Source: Chitinophagaceae bacterium DXS
Lineage (GTDB): Bacteria; Bacteroidota; Bacteroidia; Chitinophagales; Chitinophagaceae
Assembly (NCBI GenBank): GCA_030345135.1
Contig: CP128386.1
Coordinates: forward strand, 5,484,209 to 5,548,208
Reading direction: 5' to 3'
Length of the DNA: 64,000 bases
Part shown: piece by piece, positions 26,589-34,824 of the stretch
How the letters are laid out: each line of letters opens with the position of its first letter
Numbering within the stretch: the stretch's first letter is position 1
The notes under the pieces: model-generated
Told to the model about the DNA's origin: nothing
What the model saw: the letters and a program-made list of their open reading frames with translations, nothing else
Databases searched by the model: none
Program-made: the position numbers and the translations under genes

Positions 26589-28265
26589 ATGAGCAAAAAA
26601 GCCCCAGCCAAGGAAATTACCGCTACGGAGAAGAAACCAAATGAAAACCGCACGATATTGGCGAAATTGCTCAACCAGAAGGAAAATGAGCAATCAATAC
26701 TGCTGTGCGTAGCGGCGCGAATTGCGGCGGCCAGGACGCGTGCCGATTTATGGAACGTAATCAACGAAGACATACTTGGGCTGTTTGGCGGGGTTTACTA
26801 TACTTTATGCCTCCTGCATGAAGACCGTCGGTTTCATTCCCCTTTCATTCATAGCAAAGACGAACAGTTTGATGTTGACAATCCGGGAAATCCTATTATC
26901 CGCAATGATCACCCGGTCGAAGATGGCATTTTTGACTATGCGCTAAAGTCGTCGGGACCCGTGCAATTCCAAATGGAAACACTGCTCAAACAACCTTCTC
27001 TCCCGGTTTATATTCCATATTGGGCCAAGATGGGCATCCAGGAAATGTTAGTCGTTAAAATCACTAATGGCGACGAAGACAGAGGCGTACTGTATCTCTA
27101 CGCAAATAAAACAGGTGCCTTTTCGCAAGGCCAATTTGGATTACTGAGCGGAATCGCCGATTTGATCGGAACGGGCATTTGCAACATCCTGGCAAATGAA
27201 AAAATCGAAGAGCAGATTGCCGAAATCAATCGCTACAAACAACAGCTGGAAGAGGAAAAAGCATACCTGATAGCGGAGCAGCGTGCCGCCGAAGGATTTG
27301 CAGAACTCATTGGCACCTCTCCGGAAATGCAAAAGGTTTTCTCACTTATATCGAAAGTTGCGGACTCATCGACAACTGTTTTGTTACTCGGCGAAACAGG
27401 AACAGGTAAAGAGTTGGTCGCGCGTGCTATTCACGAGGCGTCTCCGAGAAATGGCAACCTGATGATAAAGGTGAACTGTGCAGCAATGCCGGCAAGCCTG
27501 ATTGAAAGTGAGTTGTTCGGTCATGAGAAAGGAAGTTTTACCGGTGCATCGGAGCGCAGGATTGGAAAATTTGAACTGGCCCATAACAGCACGCTCTTTC
27601 TTGATGAAATAGGCGAACTGCCGTTGGAGTTGCAGGCAAAAATTTTGCGGGCCCTACAGGAAAAAGAGATTGAAAGAATCGGCGGTAAAACAACTATCAA
27701 AGTCGACGTACGGGTAATCGCAGCCACTAACCGGAACCTTGAAAAAGAAGTAACCCAGCAGCGTTTTCGTTCTGACTTGTACTATCGCCTCAATGTGTTT
27801 CCGATTACGTTGCCTCCCCTTCGCAAAAGAAAACAAGATATTCCTTCTTTGGCGGCTCATTTTATCGAACGATTCGCGCGCAGTAACGGCAAAACAATAC
27901 ACGGTCTATCGCGTAAAGCCATGGATAAATTAGAAGCTTACGCGTGGCCCGGCAATATCCGTGAGCTTGAACACATGATCGAGCGAACCATCCTTTTGAC
28001 CAACGGCCATATCATCCGGAATATCCAGTTGCCCGAAAAAAGCAGCATAACGCTGACAGGACACAACAGCGAGTTTCAAGTCCGGTCACTGGAAGAAGTA
28101 GAACGCGAGTATATCCTTACGGTTTTAAAACACTATAACGGCAGGATTTCCGGACCACATGGAGCAGCACTCAAACTACAAATACCTCCCACAACGCTCA
28201 TATCAAGAATGCAGAAACTCGGCATACAAAAAGAGCATATCGTCCGTTCGTCGGCAGAGGATTGA
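26589..28265 (+). CDS. GAF-domain sigma-54-dependent transcriptional activator (Fis-type HTH)
   Basis: 558 aa from the ATG at 26589. Basic N-terminus, then a GAF sensory domain (about 35-205), a coiled coil (about 210-240, [21 protein letters not shown]-like) and an AAA+ sigma-54 interaction domain. The latter has Walker A GETGTGKE (about 268-275), the sigma-54 loop as GSFTGA (about 315-320) in place of GAFTGA, Walker [11 protein letters not shown], and a Fis-like HTH at the C-terminus. GAF-type activators of this group answer small molecules or redox signals. Its gene is flanked by copies of one palindrome, the second in an enhancer position before a -24/-12 promoter, so it probably switches on the long operon downstream. 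Confidence 0.9.
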   Translation: MSKKAPAKEITATEKKPNENRTILAKLLNQKENEQSILLCVAARIAAARTRADLWNVINEDILGLFGGVYYTLCLLHEDRRFHSPFIHSKDEQFDVDNPGNPIIRNDHPVEDGIFDYALKSSGPVQFQMETLLKQPSLPVYIPYWAKMGIQEMLVVKITNGDEDRGVLYLYANKTGAFSQGQFGLLSGIADLIGTGICNILANEKIEEQIAEINRYKQQLEEEKAYLIAEQRAAEGFAELIGTSPEMQKVFSLISKVADSSTTVLLLGETGTGKELVARAIHEASPRNGNLMIKVNCAAMPASLIESELFGHEKGSFTGASERRIGKFELAHNSTLFLDEIGELPLELQAKILRALQEKEIERIGGKTTIKVDVRVIAATNRNLEKEVTQQRFRSDLYYRLNVFPITLPPLRKRKQDIPSLAAHFIERFARSNGKTIHGLSRKAMDKLEAYAWPGNIRELEHMIERTILLTNGHIIRNIQLPEKSSITLTGHNSEFQVRSLEEVEREYILTVLKHYNGRISGPHGAALKLQIPPTTLISRMQKLGIQKEHIVRSSAED

Positions 28266-28330
28266 AGCAACAAAAGATCAACATCCCTAAACGCACTTAA
28301 GCGCTTTCATTATTATGCCTATTCATAAAT

Positions 28331-28346
28331 TTACGGTATATCGTAA
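28331..28346. promoter_or_regulatory. Enhancer-like site for the sigma-54 activator
   Basis: TTACGGTATATCGTAA, one base from the perfect palindrome at 26522-26537. It lies about 55 nt upstream of the -24 element at 28402, a normal distance for an upstream activating sequence of a bacterial enhancer-binding protein. Confidence 0.6.
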
Positions 28347-28401
28347 AAAAGAAGAGACGAAATAAAACCATAACCAAGTGTTTGTCAATACATTAACCCA
28401 A

Positions 28402-28417
28402 TGGCACATCAATTGAC
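28402..28417 (+). promoter_or_regulatory. Candidate sigma-54 (-24/-12) promoter
   Basis: TGGCACATCAATTGAC: the -24 half TGGCAC is perfect and the -12 half TTGAC differs by one base from TTGCA-type consensus, with correct spacing. Predicted transcription start is about 28428, 16 nt before the ATG of the isochorismatase-like gene. The upstream palindrome and the neighbouring sigma-54 activator support it. Confidence 0.6.
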
Positions 28418-28443
28418 TATACTGTTGTACAAACACAAAATTT

Positions 28444-29076
28444 ATGAAACCATCTCCAGACCTTTTAGCACCGGATAACCATGCATTGGTTTTAATCGAT
28501 TTTGAAGGCCAAATGGGCTTTGCAACCAAAAGCATTGCTTTAAGCGAATTAAGAACCAACACTGCTATCGTTGCGGGCACTTCGCGCATCTTCAATGTTC
28601 CTACTGTTGTCACAACTGTAGCGGAACAAACTTTTTCCGGCCCTGTATTTCCCGAAATTGAAGAATTCTACCCGCAAGCCACATCCGGTTATATCGACCG
28701 TACGTCCATGAATACCTGGGAGGACGAAGCGGCTTATAAAGCCATAAAGGCGAAAGGACAGAAAAAACTGGTCATGGCGGGTCTCTGGACTGGTGTGTGT
28801 ATTGTTGGCCCTGCGCTGTCAGCGCTTCAAGAAGGACACGAAGTGTATGTGATAACAGATGCATGCGGAGATGTAAGCACAGAAGCGCATGAAAGGGCTG
28901 TTCAACGCATGATACAGGCCGGCGTAAAACCGATTACTTCCATCCAATATTTACTGGAACTACAACGTGACTGGGCAAGAACAGAAACATACGTTCCTGT
29001 GAGCAGCCTCATGAAAAAATACGGTGGCGCTTACGGTATCGGCATCCATTATGCACACAACATGCTCAAACATTAA
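28444..29076 (+). CDS. Isochorismatase-family cysteine hydrolase
   Basis: 210 aa. Asp in LIDFEGQMG (about residue 19), Lys in KGQKKLVMAGLW and Cys119 in TGVCIV form the family's Asp-Lys-Cys triad. The family hydrolyses amides, N-carbamoyl compounds or vinyl ethers; the YcaC-like subgroup here has no fixed substrate. The C-terminal SSLMKKYGGAYGIGIHYAHN tail is seen in relatives. First gene after the predicted sigma-54 promoter. Cytoplasmic. Confidence 0.88.
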   Translation: MKPSPDLLAPDNHALVLIDFEGQMGFATKSIALSELRTNTAIVAGTSRIFNVPTVVTTVAEQTFSGPVFPEIEEFYPQATSGYIDRTSMNTWEDEAAYKAIKAKGQKKLVMAGLWTGVCIVGPALSALQEGHEVYVITDACGDVSTEAHERAVQRMIQAGVKPITSIQYLLELQRDWARTETYVPVSSLMKKYGGAYGIGIHYAHNMLKH

Positions 29077-29126
29077 ACACTACCAGCTTGCCTGACAAAT
29101 TTTTGCGCCTTACCTGTAAGGTTATC

Positions 29127-30488
29127 ATGTTTGTATTAGTTGTGAGTGGTGTTTTTTGCTCCGCGCAACCTGCGTCAGCACAGGGCTTTAAACTGATGCG
29201 CTTTGATGAAAGCTATGTATCTCTCGCCGACTCACAGCGCAATGTATACGAAAAAATCAAGTATATGCCGCTCACAAAACGTGGGCGGATATACCTGTCT
29301 TTTGGAGGCGAAGCACGTATCGAGTATGTAGACTTCAACAATGAAGATTGGGGCAGGCTAAACATCGGGCATAATAATTTCCTGTTGCAGCGCTACGATC
29401 TTCACAGCGATATTCATTTGGGTGACCGGGTACGCGTATTTGCACAACTACGCAGCGCATGGGAAAGCGGCAGAAAAAATGGCCCGCGCCCTATTGATGA
29501 AGATAAGCTCAACGTGCAAAATCTTTTTGCAGATGTTGCTCTCATAAAAAAAGAGAAACAGACATTGATCGCCCGTATCGGCAGACAAGAATTAGACTAT
29601 GGAAGTGGCAGGTTGATCTCTGTAAGAGAAGGGCCTAACCTCAGGTTGTATTTCACGGGCGCGAAGATGATGTATAACGCAACATCTCTTTCGATTGAAG
29701 CCTTCGTGATGAAAGCCGATACTATCAACCCCGGCAGTTTTGACAACAAAACCAGTAAGTCGATTAACCTATGGGGCGTTTATGGACGGCAAATCATCCA
29801 ACGGATGGGCAACCTGGATTTTTACTATCTCGGCATCCAACGACCAGCCAGTCTTTTCGAAGAAGGCATTGCGAAGGAAACGAGACACACCATCGGCGGG
29901 CGCTTCTGGAAATACGGCGGTGGTTTTATTTACAATCTTGAAGCCGCGTACCAGTTCGGTCGTTTTGGCGATGGTAATATCCGCGCCTGGACTGCCTCGG
30001 CAGACATTGGTTATATGTTTGAAAATGTAAAAGGGAAACCAACAATCAACCTGCGTAACGATTATATTTCGGGGGATAAAAAACAAGGTGACGGCAACCT
30101 CGAAACCTTCAATCCTCTTTATCCGAAAGGCGGCTACTTTGGCTTTAACCCGCAGATAGGACCGGTCAACCTGATCGACATACATCCGTATGCCACGATC
30201 AATTTCACAAGCAAATGGCTGATACAGGCTGATATTGTTTTCAACTGGCGTTATTCATTACAGGATGGCGTTTACCGGCCAAGCGGCACACTCAATCTTC
30301 CGGGTGCAAGTTCAGATAAACGATACATCGGAACTGCATACCTGGCAAGCGTGAGCTATACCCTCAATAAATTCTTGTCGCTTATGAGCGGCATACAATA
30401 CTTCCAAACAGGTGCCTTTATCAATGACGTCATAAGCAATCATAAAAACGGTGTATTTATTAATTCAAGAATCGCTTTTAAATTTTAA
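29127..30488 (+). CDS. Alginate-export-type outer-membrane porin
   Basis: 453 aa from the ATG at 29127; a TTG at 29088 would add 13 residues (with Lys/Arg) to the signal peptide and is also plausible. The signal core FVLVVSGVFCSAQPASAQG is followed by alternating beta-strands. The pattern SFGGEARIEYVDFNNEDWG, LLQRYDLHSDIHLGDRVRVFAQLRSA and RIGRQELDYGSGRL is typical of the alginate_exp (AlgE-like) domain, and the protein ends with a Phe (AFKF), as barrels do. In this setting it is more likely a channel for small aromatic or organic compounds than for alginate. Nearest neighbours are 50 nt upstream and 4 nt downstream. Confidence 0.85.
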   Translation: MFVLVVSGVFCSAQPASAQGFKLMRFDESYVSLADSQRNVYEKIKYMPLTKRGRIYLSFGGEARIEYVDFNNEDWGRLNIGHNNFLLQRYDLHSDIHLGDRVRVFAQLRSAWESGRKNGPRPIDEDKLNVQNLFADVALIKKEKQTLIARIGRQELDYGSGRLISVREGPNLRLYFTGAKMMYNATSLSIEAFVMKADTINPGSFDNKTSKSINLWGVYGRQIIQRMGNLDFYYLGIQRPASLFEEGIAKETRHTIGGRFWKYGGGFIYNLEAAYQFGRFGDGNIRAWTASADIGYMFENVKGKPTINLRNDYISGDKKQGDGNLETFNPLYPKGGYFGFNPQIGPVNLIDIHPYATINFTSKWLIQADIVFNWRYSLQDGVYRPSGTLNLPGASSDKRYIGTAYLASVSYTLNKFLSLMSGIQYFQTGAFINDVISNHKNGVFINSRIAFKF

Positions 30489-30492
30489 AACT

Positions 30493-31260
30493 ATGTTCTA
30501 TACAAAAAGTAATACAGCAACGTCACCCAAAATGTTGATCCGTGCCTTCAGCATTATTGCAATGTTTTGTGTTATAACATGTGCAACAACAGTACATGCG
30601 CAACAAACAGCTTCAACTCCCGCAGCAACAACAGCGGTTGGTACCGCTAAAACATGGGGCACTGTTGACGGCATGGCCATAGAAGGGTTGGTTCAAGGTC
30701 CATCGGCAGCAGAAGCCGAACTACAGGTTGCTTGTGTATTTGAATATACCGAAGGAGATATCTTCAATGCGCCCGCATTACCTGAACCATTGAACGGCAT
30801 GGTGCATCTTGATCATGCACTAAATGGCCTTATCACAGACATTCGCAAAAGCGGGAAATTTTCAGGGCATGCACTGGAGACAATACTCATCACACCGCCG
30901 GCAGGAACGCTTAAAGCAAAAAAATTATTACTGATTGGTCTCGGCGACCGAAACAAGTTCAATGCAGATTTAATGATACAAATTGGTAGTGTAGCCCTGC
31001 GTGAAGCATTAAATATCGGTGTTACACATTTTGCTTTTGCAAGTGACATCAAAGATGCAGGCATTGATTCTCCCACAGCATTAGTAGCAGGCAATGTTAC
31101 TAAAGGAATCGTTGCGGCCTACCGCACACAGGCATTTCTAAAAAGCAAAAAGATGGCAACCTACAAGCCTGTTACAAAAATAACACTGCTGGCAGGCCCG
31201 GCCTTCTTTACAACGGCAGGTGAAGGTATCAAAGAAGCCATCGCATCATTTCATAATTAA
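30493..31260 (+). CDS. Exported stand-alone M17 peptidase N-terminal domain protein
   Basis: 255 aa from the ATG at 30493. A signal peptide (AFSIIAMFCVITCATTVHAQ) and an Ala/Thr linker lead to a single domain with LQVACVFEYTEGDIF, HLDHALNGLITDIRKSGKFSG and KAKKLLLIGLGDRNKFNADLM. This is the macro-like N-terminal domain of leucyl aminopeptidases. The catalytic metallopeptidase half is absent, so the protein is unlikely to be a peptidase. It begins 4 nt after the porin gene. Function unknown; periplasmic ligand binding is a guess. Confidence 0.82.
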   Translation: MFYTKSNTATSPKMLIRAFSIIAMFCVITCATTVHAQQTASTPAATTAVGTAKTWGTVDGMAIEGLVQGPSAAEAELQVACVFEYTEGDIFNAPALPEPLNGMVHLDHALNGLITDIRKSGKFSGHALETILITPPAGTLKAKKLLLIGLGDRNKFNADLMIQIGSVALREALNIGVTHFAFASDIKDAGIDSPTALVAGNVTKGIVAAYRTQAFLKSKKMATYKPVTKITLLAGPAFFTTAGEGIKEAIASFHN

Positions 31261-31277
31261 AGCAAGAGGGAGGTATC

Positions 31278-33161
31278 ATGAACTACGCAGACCTGATTTT
31301 ACATAACGGAAGGATACATACGGTAAATGAATCAAACCCTTTTGCCACAGCAGTAGCAATTAAAGACGGGCTGTTCATTGCAGTGGGTGATGACGCACCT
31401 GTTTTACGCCAATACGAAGGCAAAACCACGCAGGTAATAGACCTGAAAGATAAAACCGTCATTCCCGGGTTGAACGATTCTCATATACATCTCATACGCG
31501 GCGGACTCAACTATAACCTTGAACTCAGATGGGATGGTGTGCCCTCTTTAGCAGATGCCTTGCGCATGCTGAAAGAACAGGTTGCACGCACACCATCCCC
31601 ACAGTGGGTACGTGTGGTGGGTGGATGGACTGAACACCAGTTCGCCGAAAAAAGAATGCCGACGCTTGATGAGTTGAATACGATTGCACCGGACACACCG
31701 GTGTTTATCATGCACCTTTACGACCGTGCATTGCTCAATCGTGCAGCACTCAGGGCCGTAGGTTTTACTAAAGATACCCCTGCTCCACCAGGTGGTCAGA
31801 TCCAACACAATGCATCAGGTGAGCCGACAGGTTTACTACTTGCCTCACCCAATGCCATGATCTTGTATTCCACGCTGGCCAAAGGTCCCAGGCTCTCCTA
31901 TGAGCATCAGGTAAATTCGACAAAGCTTTTTATGCGTGAGCTCAACCGTTTTGGCATTACCAGCGTCATTGATGCAGGTGGAGGCTTCCAGAATTTCCCT
32001 GATGACTACAAAGTGATCAGTGAGCTGAACGAAAAAAAGCAGCTGACCGTGCGCATCGCATATAATCTTTTTACGCAACGTCCAAAGCAGGAATACGAAG
32101 ATTTTGAACAATGGACGGGTTCCGTAAAGTTGCACCAGGGTGACGATATGTACCGCCATAACGGTGCAGGTGAAATGCTCGTATTCTCCGCAGCGGACTT
32201 TGAAGACTTTCTGCAACCACGGCCGGACCTACCTGAAACAATGGAAGCCGATCTTGAAAAAGTAGTCCGGCTGCTGGTAGAGAAAAGATGGCCTTTTAGA
32301 TTACACGCAACGTATAATGAAAGCATTACACGTTTCCTCAATGTATTTGAAAAAGTAAACAGGGATATTCCATTCGCAGGCCTGCCATGGATATTTGATC
32401 ACGCTGAGACTATTGACGAACGCAACATAGAACGTGTCAAGGCACTTGGCGGAGGTATTGCCATACAAAGTCGGATGGCCTTCCAGGGAGAATATTTTGC
32501 TGACCGTTATGGTGCAAAAGCAGCAGCACATACACCGCCTGTAAAACGCATGCTGGAGATGGAAGTACCTGTTGGTGCCGGAACGGATGCCACGAGGGTG
32601 AGTAGTTACAATCCATGGGTAGCGCTATACTGGCTTACGGCCGGCAGAACAGTGGGTGGTTTGCAATTATACGATGACAGTAACTTAATTAGCAGAGAAA
32701 CCGCACTTGCACTCTATACAAAGGGCAGCGCGTGGTTTTCAAGTGAACAACATAAAAAAGGAAGTATTCAAGCGGGCCAGTTTGCCGATCTCGCCGTACT
32801 GGACAGGGACTTTTTTACTGTAGACAGGGAAGCGATCAAACACATTGAGTCGGTACTTACTATCATTGGAGGAAAAATAGTGTATGGCAAAGATGATTTC
32901 GCGACATACGGGCCGCCTCCACTTCCGATTTTGCCAGATTGGTCACCCGTACACAACTATCCTGGTTATTACAATGGCGCGTTGCCAGGGGCAAAAAATG
33001 CTTCGCTGAATGCTGCTGATGTAAGTGATAAGATTCATTGCTGCGCGGGCAGTTGTGACGTGCATGGCCACCATCATGATATTGCACGCAAAAGCACGAT
33101 TCCGGTTAACAACTATTCAGCTTTCTGGGGTGCATTCGGTTGTTCCTGCTTTGCATTTTAA
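31278..33161 (+). CDS. YtcJ-like amidohydrolase with Cys/His-rich tail
   Basis: 627 aa. Amidohydrolase-3 family: composite beta-sandwich N-terminus (ADLILHNGRIHTVNESNPFATAV), metal motif HxH in NDSHIHLIRGG, RLHATYNE, FDHAETID, and GAGTDATRVSSYNPW near the end of the barrel. YtcJ-type enzymes hydrolyse N-acyl or formamide-like bonds. After the usual C-terminus (PVHNYPGYY) comes a ~55-residue extension with CCAGSCDVHGHHHD and a final GCSCFAF, which looks metal- or redox-active. No signal peptide. 17 nt after the preceding gene. Confidence 0.88.
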   Translation: MNYADLILHNGRIHTVNESNPFATAVAIKDGLFIAVGDDAPVLRQYEGKTTQVIDLKDKTVIPGLNDSHIHLIRGGLNYNLELRWDGVPSLADALRMLKEQVARTPSPQWVRVVGGWTEHQFAEKRMPTLDELNTIAPDTPVFIMHLYDRALLNRAALRAVGFTKDTPAPPGGQIQHNASGEPTGLLLASPNAMILYSTLAKGPRLSYEHQVNSTKLFMRELNRFGITSVIDAGGGFQNFPDDYKVISELNEKKQLTVRIAYNLFTQRPKQEYEDFEQWTGSVKLHQGDDMYRHNGAGEMLVFSAADFEDFLQPRPDLPETMEADLEKVVRLLVEKRWPFRLHATYNESITRFLNVFEKVNRDIPFAGLPWIFDHAETIDERNIERVKALGGGIAIQSRMAFQGEYFADRYGAKAAAHTPPVKRMLEMEVPVGAGTDATRVSSYNPWVALYWLTAGRTVGGLQLYDDSNLISRETALALYTKGSAWFSSEQHKKGSIQAGQFADLAVLDRDFFTVDREAIKHIESVLTIIGGKIVYGKDDFATYGPPPLPILPDWSPVHNYPGYYNGALPGAKNASLNAADVSDKIHCCAGSCDVHGHHHDIARKSTIPVNNYSAFWGAFGCSCFAF

Positions 33162-33172
33162 AACAAACCACT

Positions 33173-33607
33173 ATGAACGATATAATCAAATGGGTGTTTT
33201 ATTCGAATATCGGTAACGATGTAAACAATATTGCATTGCTGGTATTCCGCTGCCTGCTCGGCCTGGAACTTTTCCGGGTGCATGGGTTAAAGAAATTTCG
33301 TGTTGTTGGGGGACAAAGAGAAAAAGTACCCAACCCATTGCATCTGCCCGAAAAACTGAATAAGGCAGTGGCCACCTTCTCCGATACCGTTGTTCCTTTT
33401 TTAATGATGTTGGGTATCGCAACACGGTTGGTGATCTTGCCAACGATCGGAGTAACAGCCATTGGCTACTTTGTCGTACACCGCAAAGATGACATCGAAG
33501 TACGCGATGTACCATACATGTATACTCTTTCCCTGTTGCTGATCCTCGCGCTCGGCGCCGGTACATACTCAATTGATCATTTAATTTTTAACCATTTAAC
33601 GAACTAA
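33173..33607 (+). CDS. DoxX family membrane protein (MhqP-like)
   Basis: 144 aa from the ATG at 33173; earlier in-frame starts overlap the amidohydrolase gene. Four hydrophobic segments (about 17-35, 70-88, 90-107, 116-134) with the DoxX-type FRCLLGLELFRVHGLKKF motif in the first helix. DoxX proteins are inner-membrane redox-linked proteins. One member (MhqP) belongs to the hydroquinone-resistance regulon of Bacillus, and MhqO- and MhqD-like genes follow in this operon. Confidence 0.82.
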   Translation: MNDIIKWVFYSNIGNDVNNIALLVFRCLLGLELFRVHGLKKFRVVGGQREKVPNPLHLPEKLNKAVATFSDTVVPFLMMLGIATRLVILPTIGVTAIGYFVVHRKDDIEVRDVPYMYTLSLLLILALGAGTYSIDHLIFNHLTN

Positions 33608-33611
33608 AACA

Positions 33612-34085
33612 ATGAAGACAGAAATAGGCATCAAACAAGAACACCTTGCCGAGGTAGCGCATTCACTCGGAAAAATACTTGCAGATGAATTCGTGCTATA
33701 TACTAAAACACGTAAAGCACACTGGTGTGTTACCGGCCCGGATTTCCACAGCAAACATCTTTTCTTTGAAGCGCAGTACCAGCAATTGGAAGAGATGGTA
33801 GATGAGGTGGCTGAGCGCATCAGAACGCTTGGGCATTTTCCACCGGCTACGCTGAAAGAATTTCTCGCATTAACACATTTGACAGAGCAGACAAGAGAAA
33901 AAAACGATGCTGCGGGATTCATCAAAGAACTATTATCAGATCATCAAAGCATTTTGATTCATCTAAGAGAAAATATCGACGGATATGCAAAAGCTTTCCA
34001 TGACGCAGGCACTAGTGATTATATTACCGGGCTGATGGAACAGCACGAGAAGATGGCATGGATGCTTCGCGCGCATCTCGAATAG
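33612..34085 (+). CDS. dps: Dps-family ferritin (DNA protection during starvation)
   Basis: 157 aa. The ferroxidase signature is intact: KAHWCVTGPDFHSKHLFFEAQYQ..VDEVAERIRTLG holds the His, His, Asp and Glu of the inter-subunit di-iron site. Dps dodecamers oxidise ferrous iron with peroxide and bind DNA. It starts 4 nt after the DoxX gene, so stress-induced co-expression is likely. Normal length. Confidence 0.93.
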   Translation: MKTEIGIKQEHLAEVAHSLGKILADEFVLYTKTRKAHWCVTGPDFHSKHLFFEAQYQQLEEMVDEVAERIRTLGHFPPATLKEFLALTHLTEQTREKNDAAGFIKELLSDHQSILIHLRENIDGYAKAFHDAGTSDYITGLMEQHEKMAWMLRAHLE

Positions 34086-34128
34086 CGCAATGGCGTATCA
34101 ATTTTCAGAACTTTAAAATTAAAGGGCA

Positions 34129-34824
34129 ATGGCAGAACAAGGCCTACATATTAACCGGGTAACTTTTTTACTGGCGTCGGTCGCCGGCTTTTGTGATACC
34201 GTCACATTTGTGTCGGGTGATTCTATTTTCTCCGCGCATGTAACGGGCAACTTTATCGTGTTTGCTGCACAGATCGCAGGCAATGGGTATCATGCAGGGG
34301 GTTGGTTAAAGTTGCTGACCTTCCCTGTATTTGTGCTGGCTGTTATGGCCGGCGGCTGGCTCGCCGACAATACAAGCCGCAGGTATAACCTGCTGTTGGT
34401 AGAAAGTATTGTATTAATGCTATGCGGTATCGCTGCCATGTTTTTACCGTTGTTCCCGGCCGGCACAGAAAAATTGCTGATGTACTTTGTTGTAATGAGT
34501 ACGGTTGTCGCGATGGGTTTTCAAAATGCTTTCGGAAGGTTATTTGCCAAAGAAACGCATGGGCCGACAACGATGATGACAGGTAACGTTACACAAGCAT
34601 CTCTTGATCTTGGAAGCTTGCTACGCAAGGGTTTCACAAGCCAGCCATCCACGCAGGAAAGTTTAAAGAAATTGTCGGTTACCATTGGTGGTTTTCTTGT
34701 GGGCTGTGTCGCCGGTGCACTGCTTGCCGGGTGGTTGGGTTTAAGTGTGCTTATCGTGCCGGCTGTCGCTATTATCATTTGTTATTTGCATGGGGAATCG
34801 GATGCGTCTAAATTTGATCAATGA
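34129..34824 (+). CDS. YoaK/DUF1275 family membrane protein
   Basis: 231 aa, six hydrophobic segments. The N-terminal SVAGFCDTVTFVSGDSIFSAHVTGNFIVFA and the GFQNAFGRLF..THGPTTMMTGNVTQ block are diagnostic of DUF1275 (YoaK), a possible transporter of unknown substrate. Its stop overlaps the start of the next gene (ATGA at 34821-34824), so the two are translationally coupled. Confidence 0.88.
   Translation: MAEQGLHINRVTFLLASVAGFCDTVTFVSGDSIFSAHVTGNFIVFAAQIAGNGYHAGGWLKLLTFPVFVLAVMAGGWLADNTSRRYNLLLVESIVLMLCGIAAMFLPLFPAGTEKLLMYFVVMSTVVAMGFQNAFGRLFAKETHGPTTMMTGNVTQASLDLGSLLRKGFTSQPSTQESLKKLSVTIGGFLVGCVAGALLAGWLGLSVLIVPAVAIIICYLHGESDASKFDQ

Noticed and set aside
29769-30185. Minus-strand 138-residue frame across the porin gene
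   Set aside because: Opposite a well-supported beta-barrel coding frame; no independent evidence.
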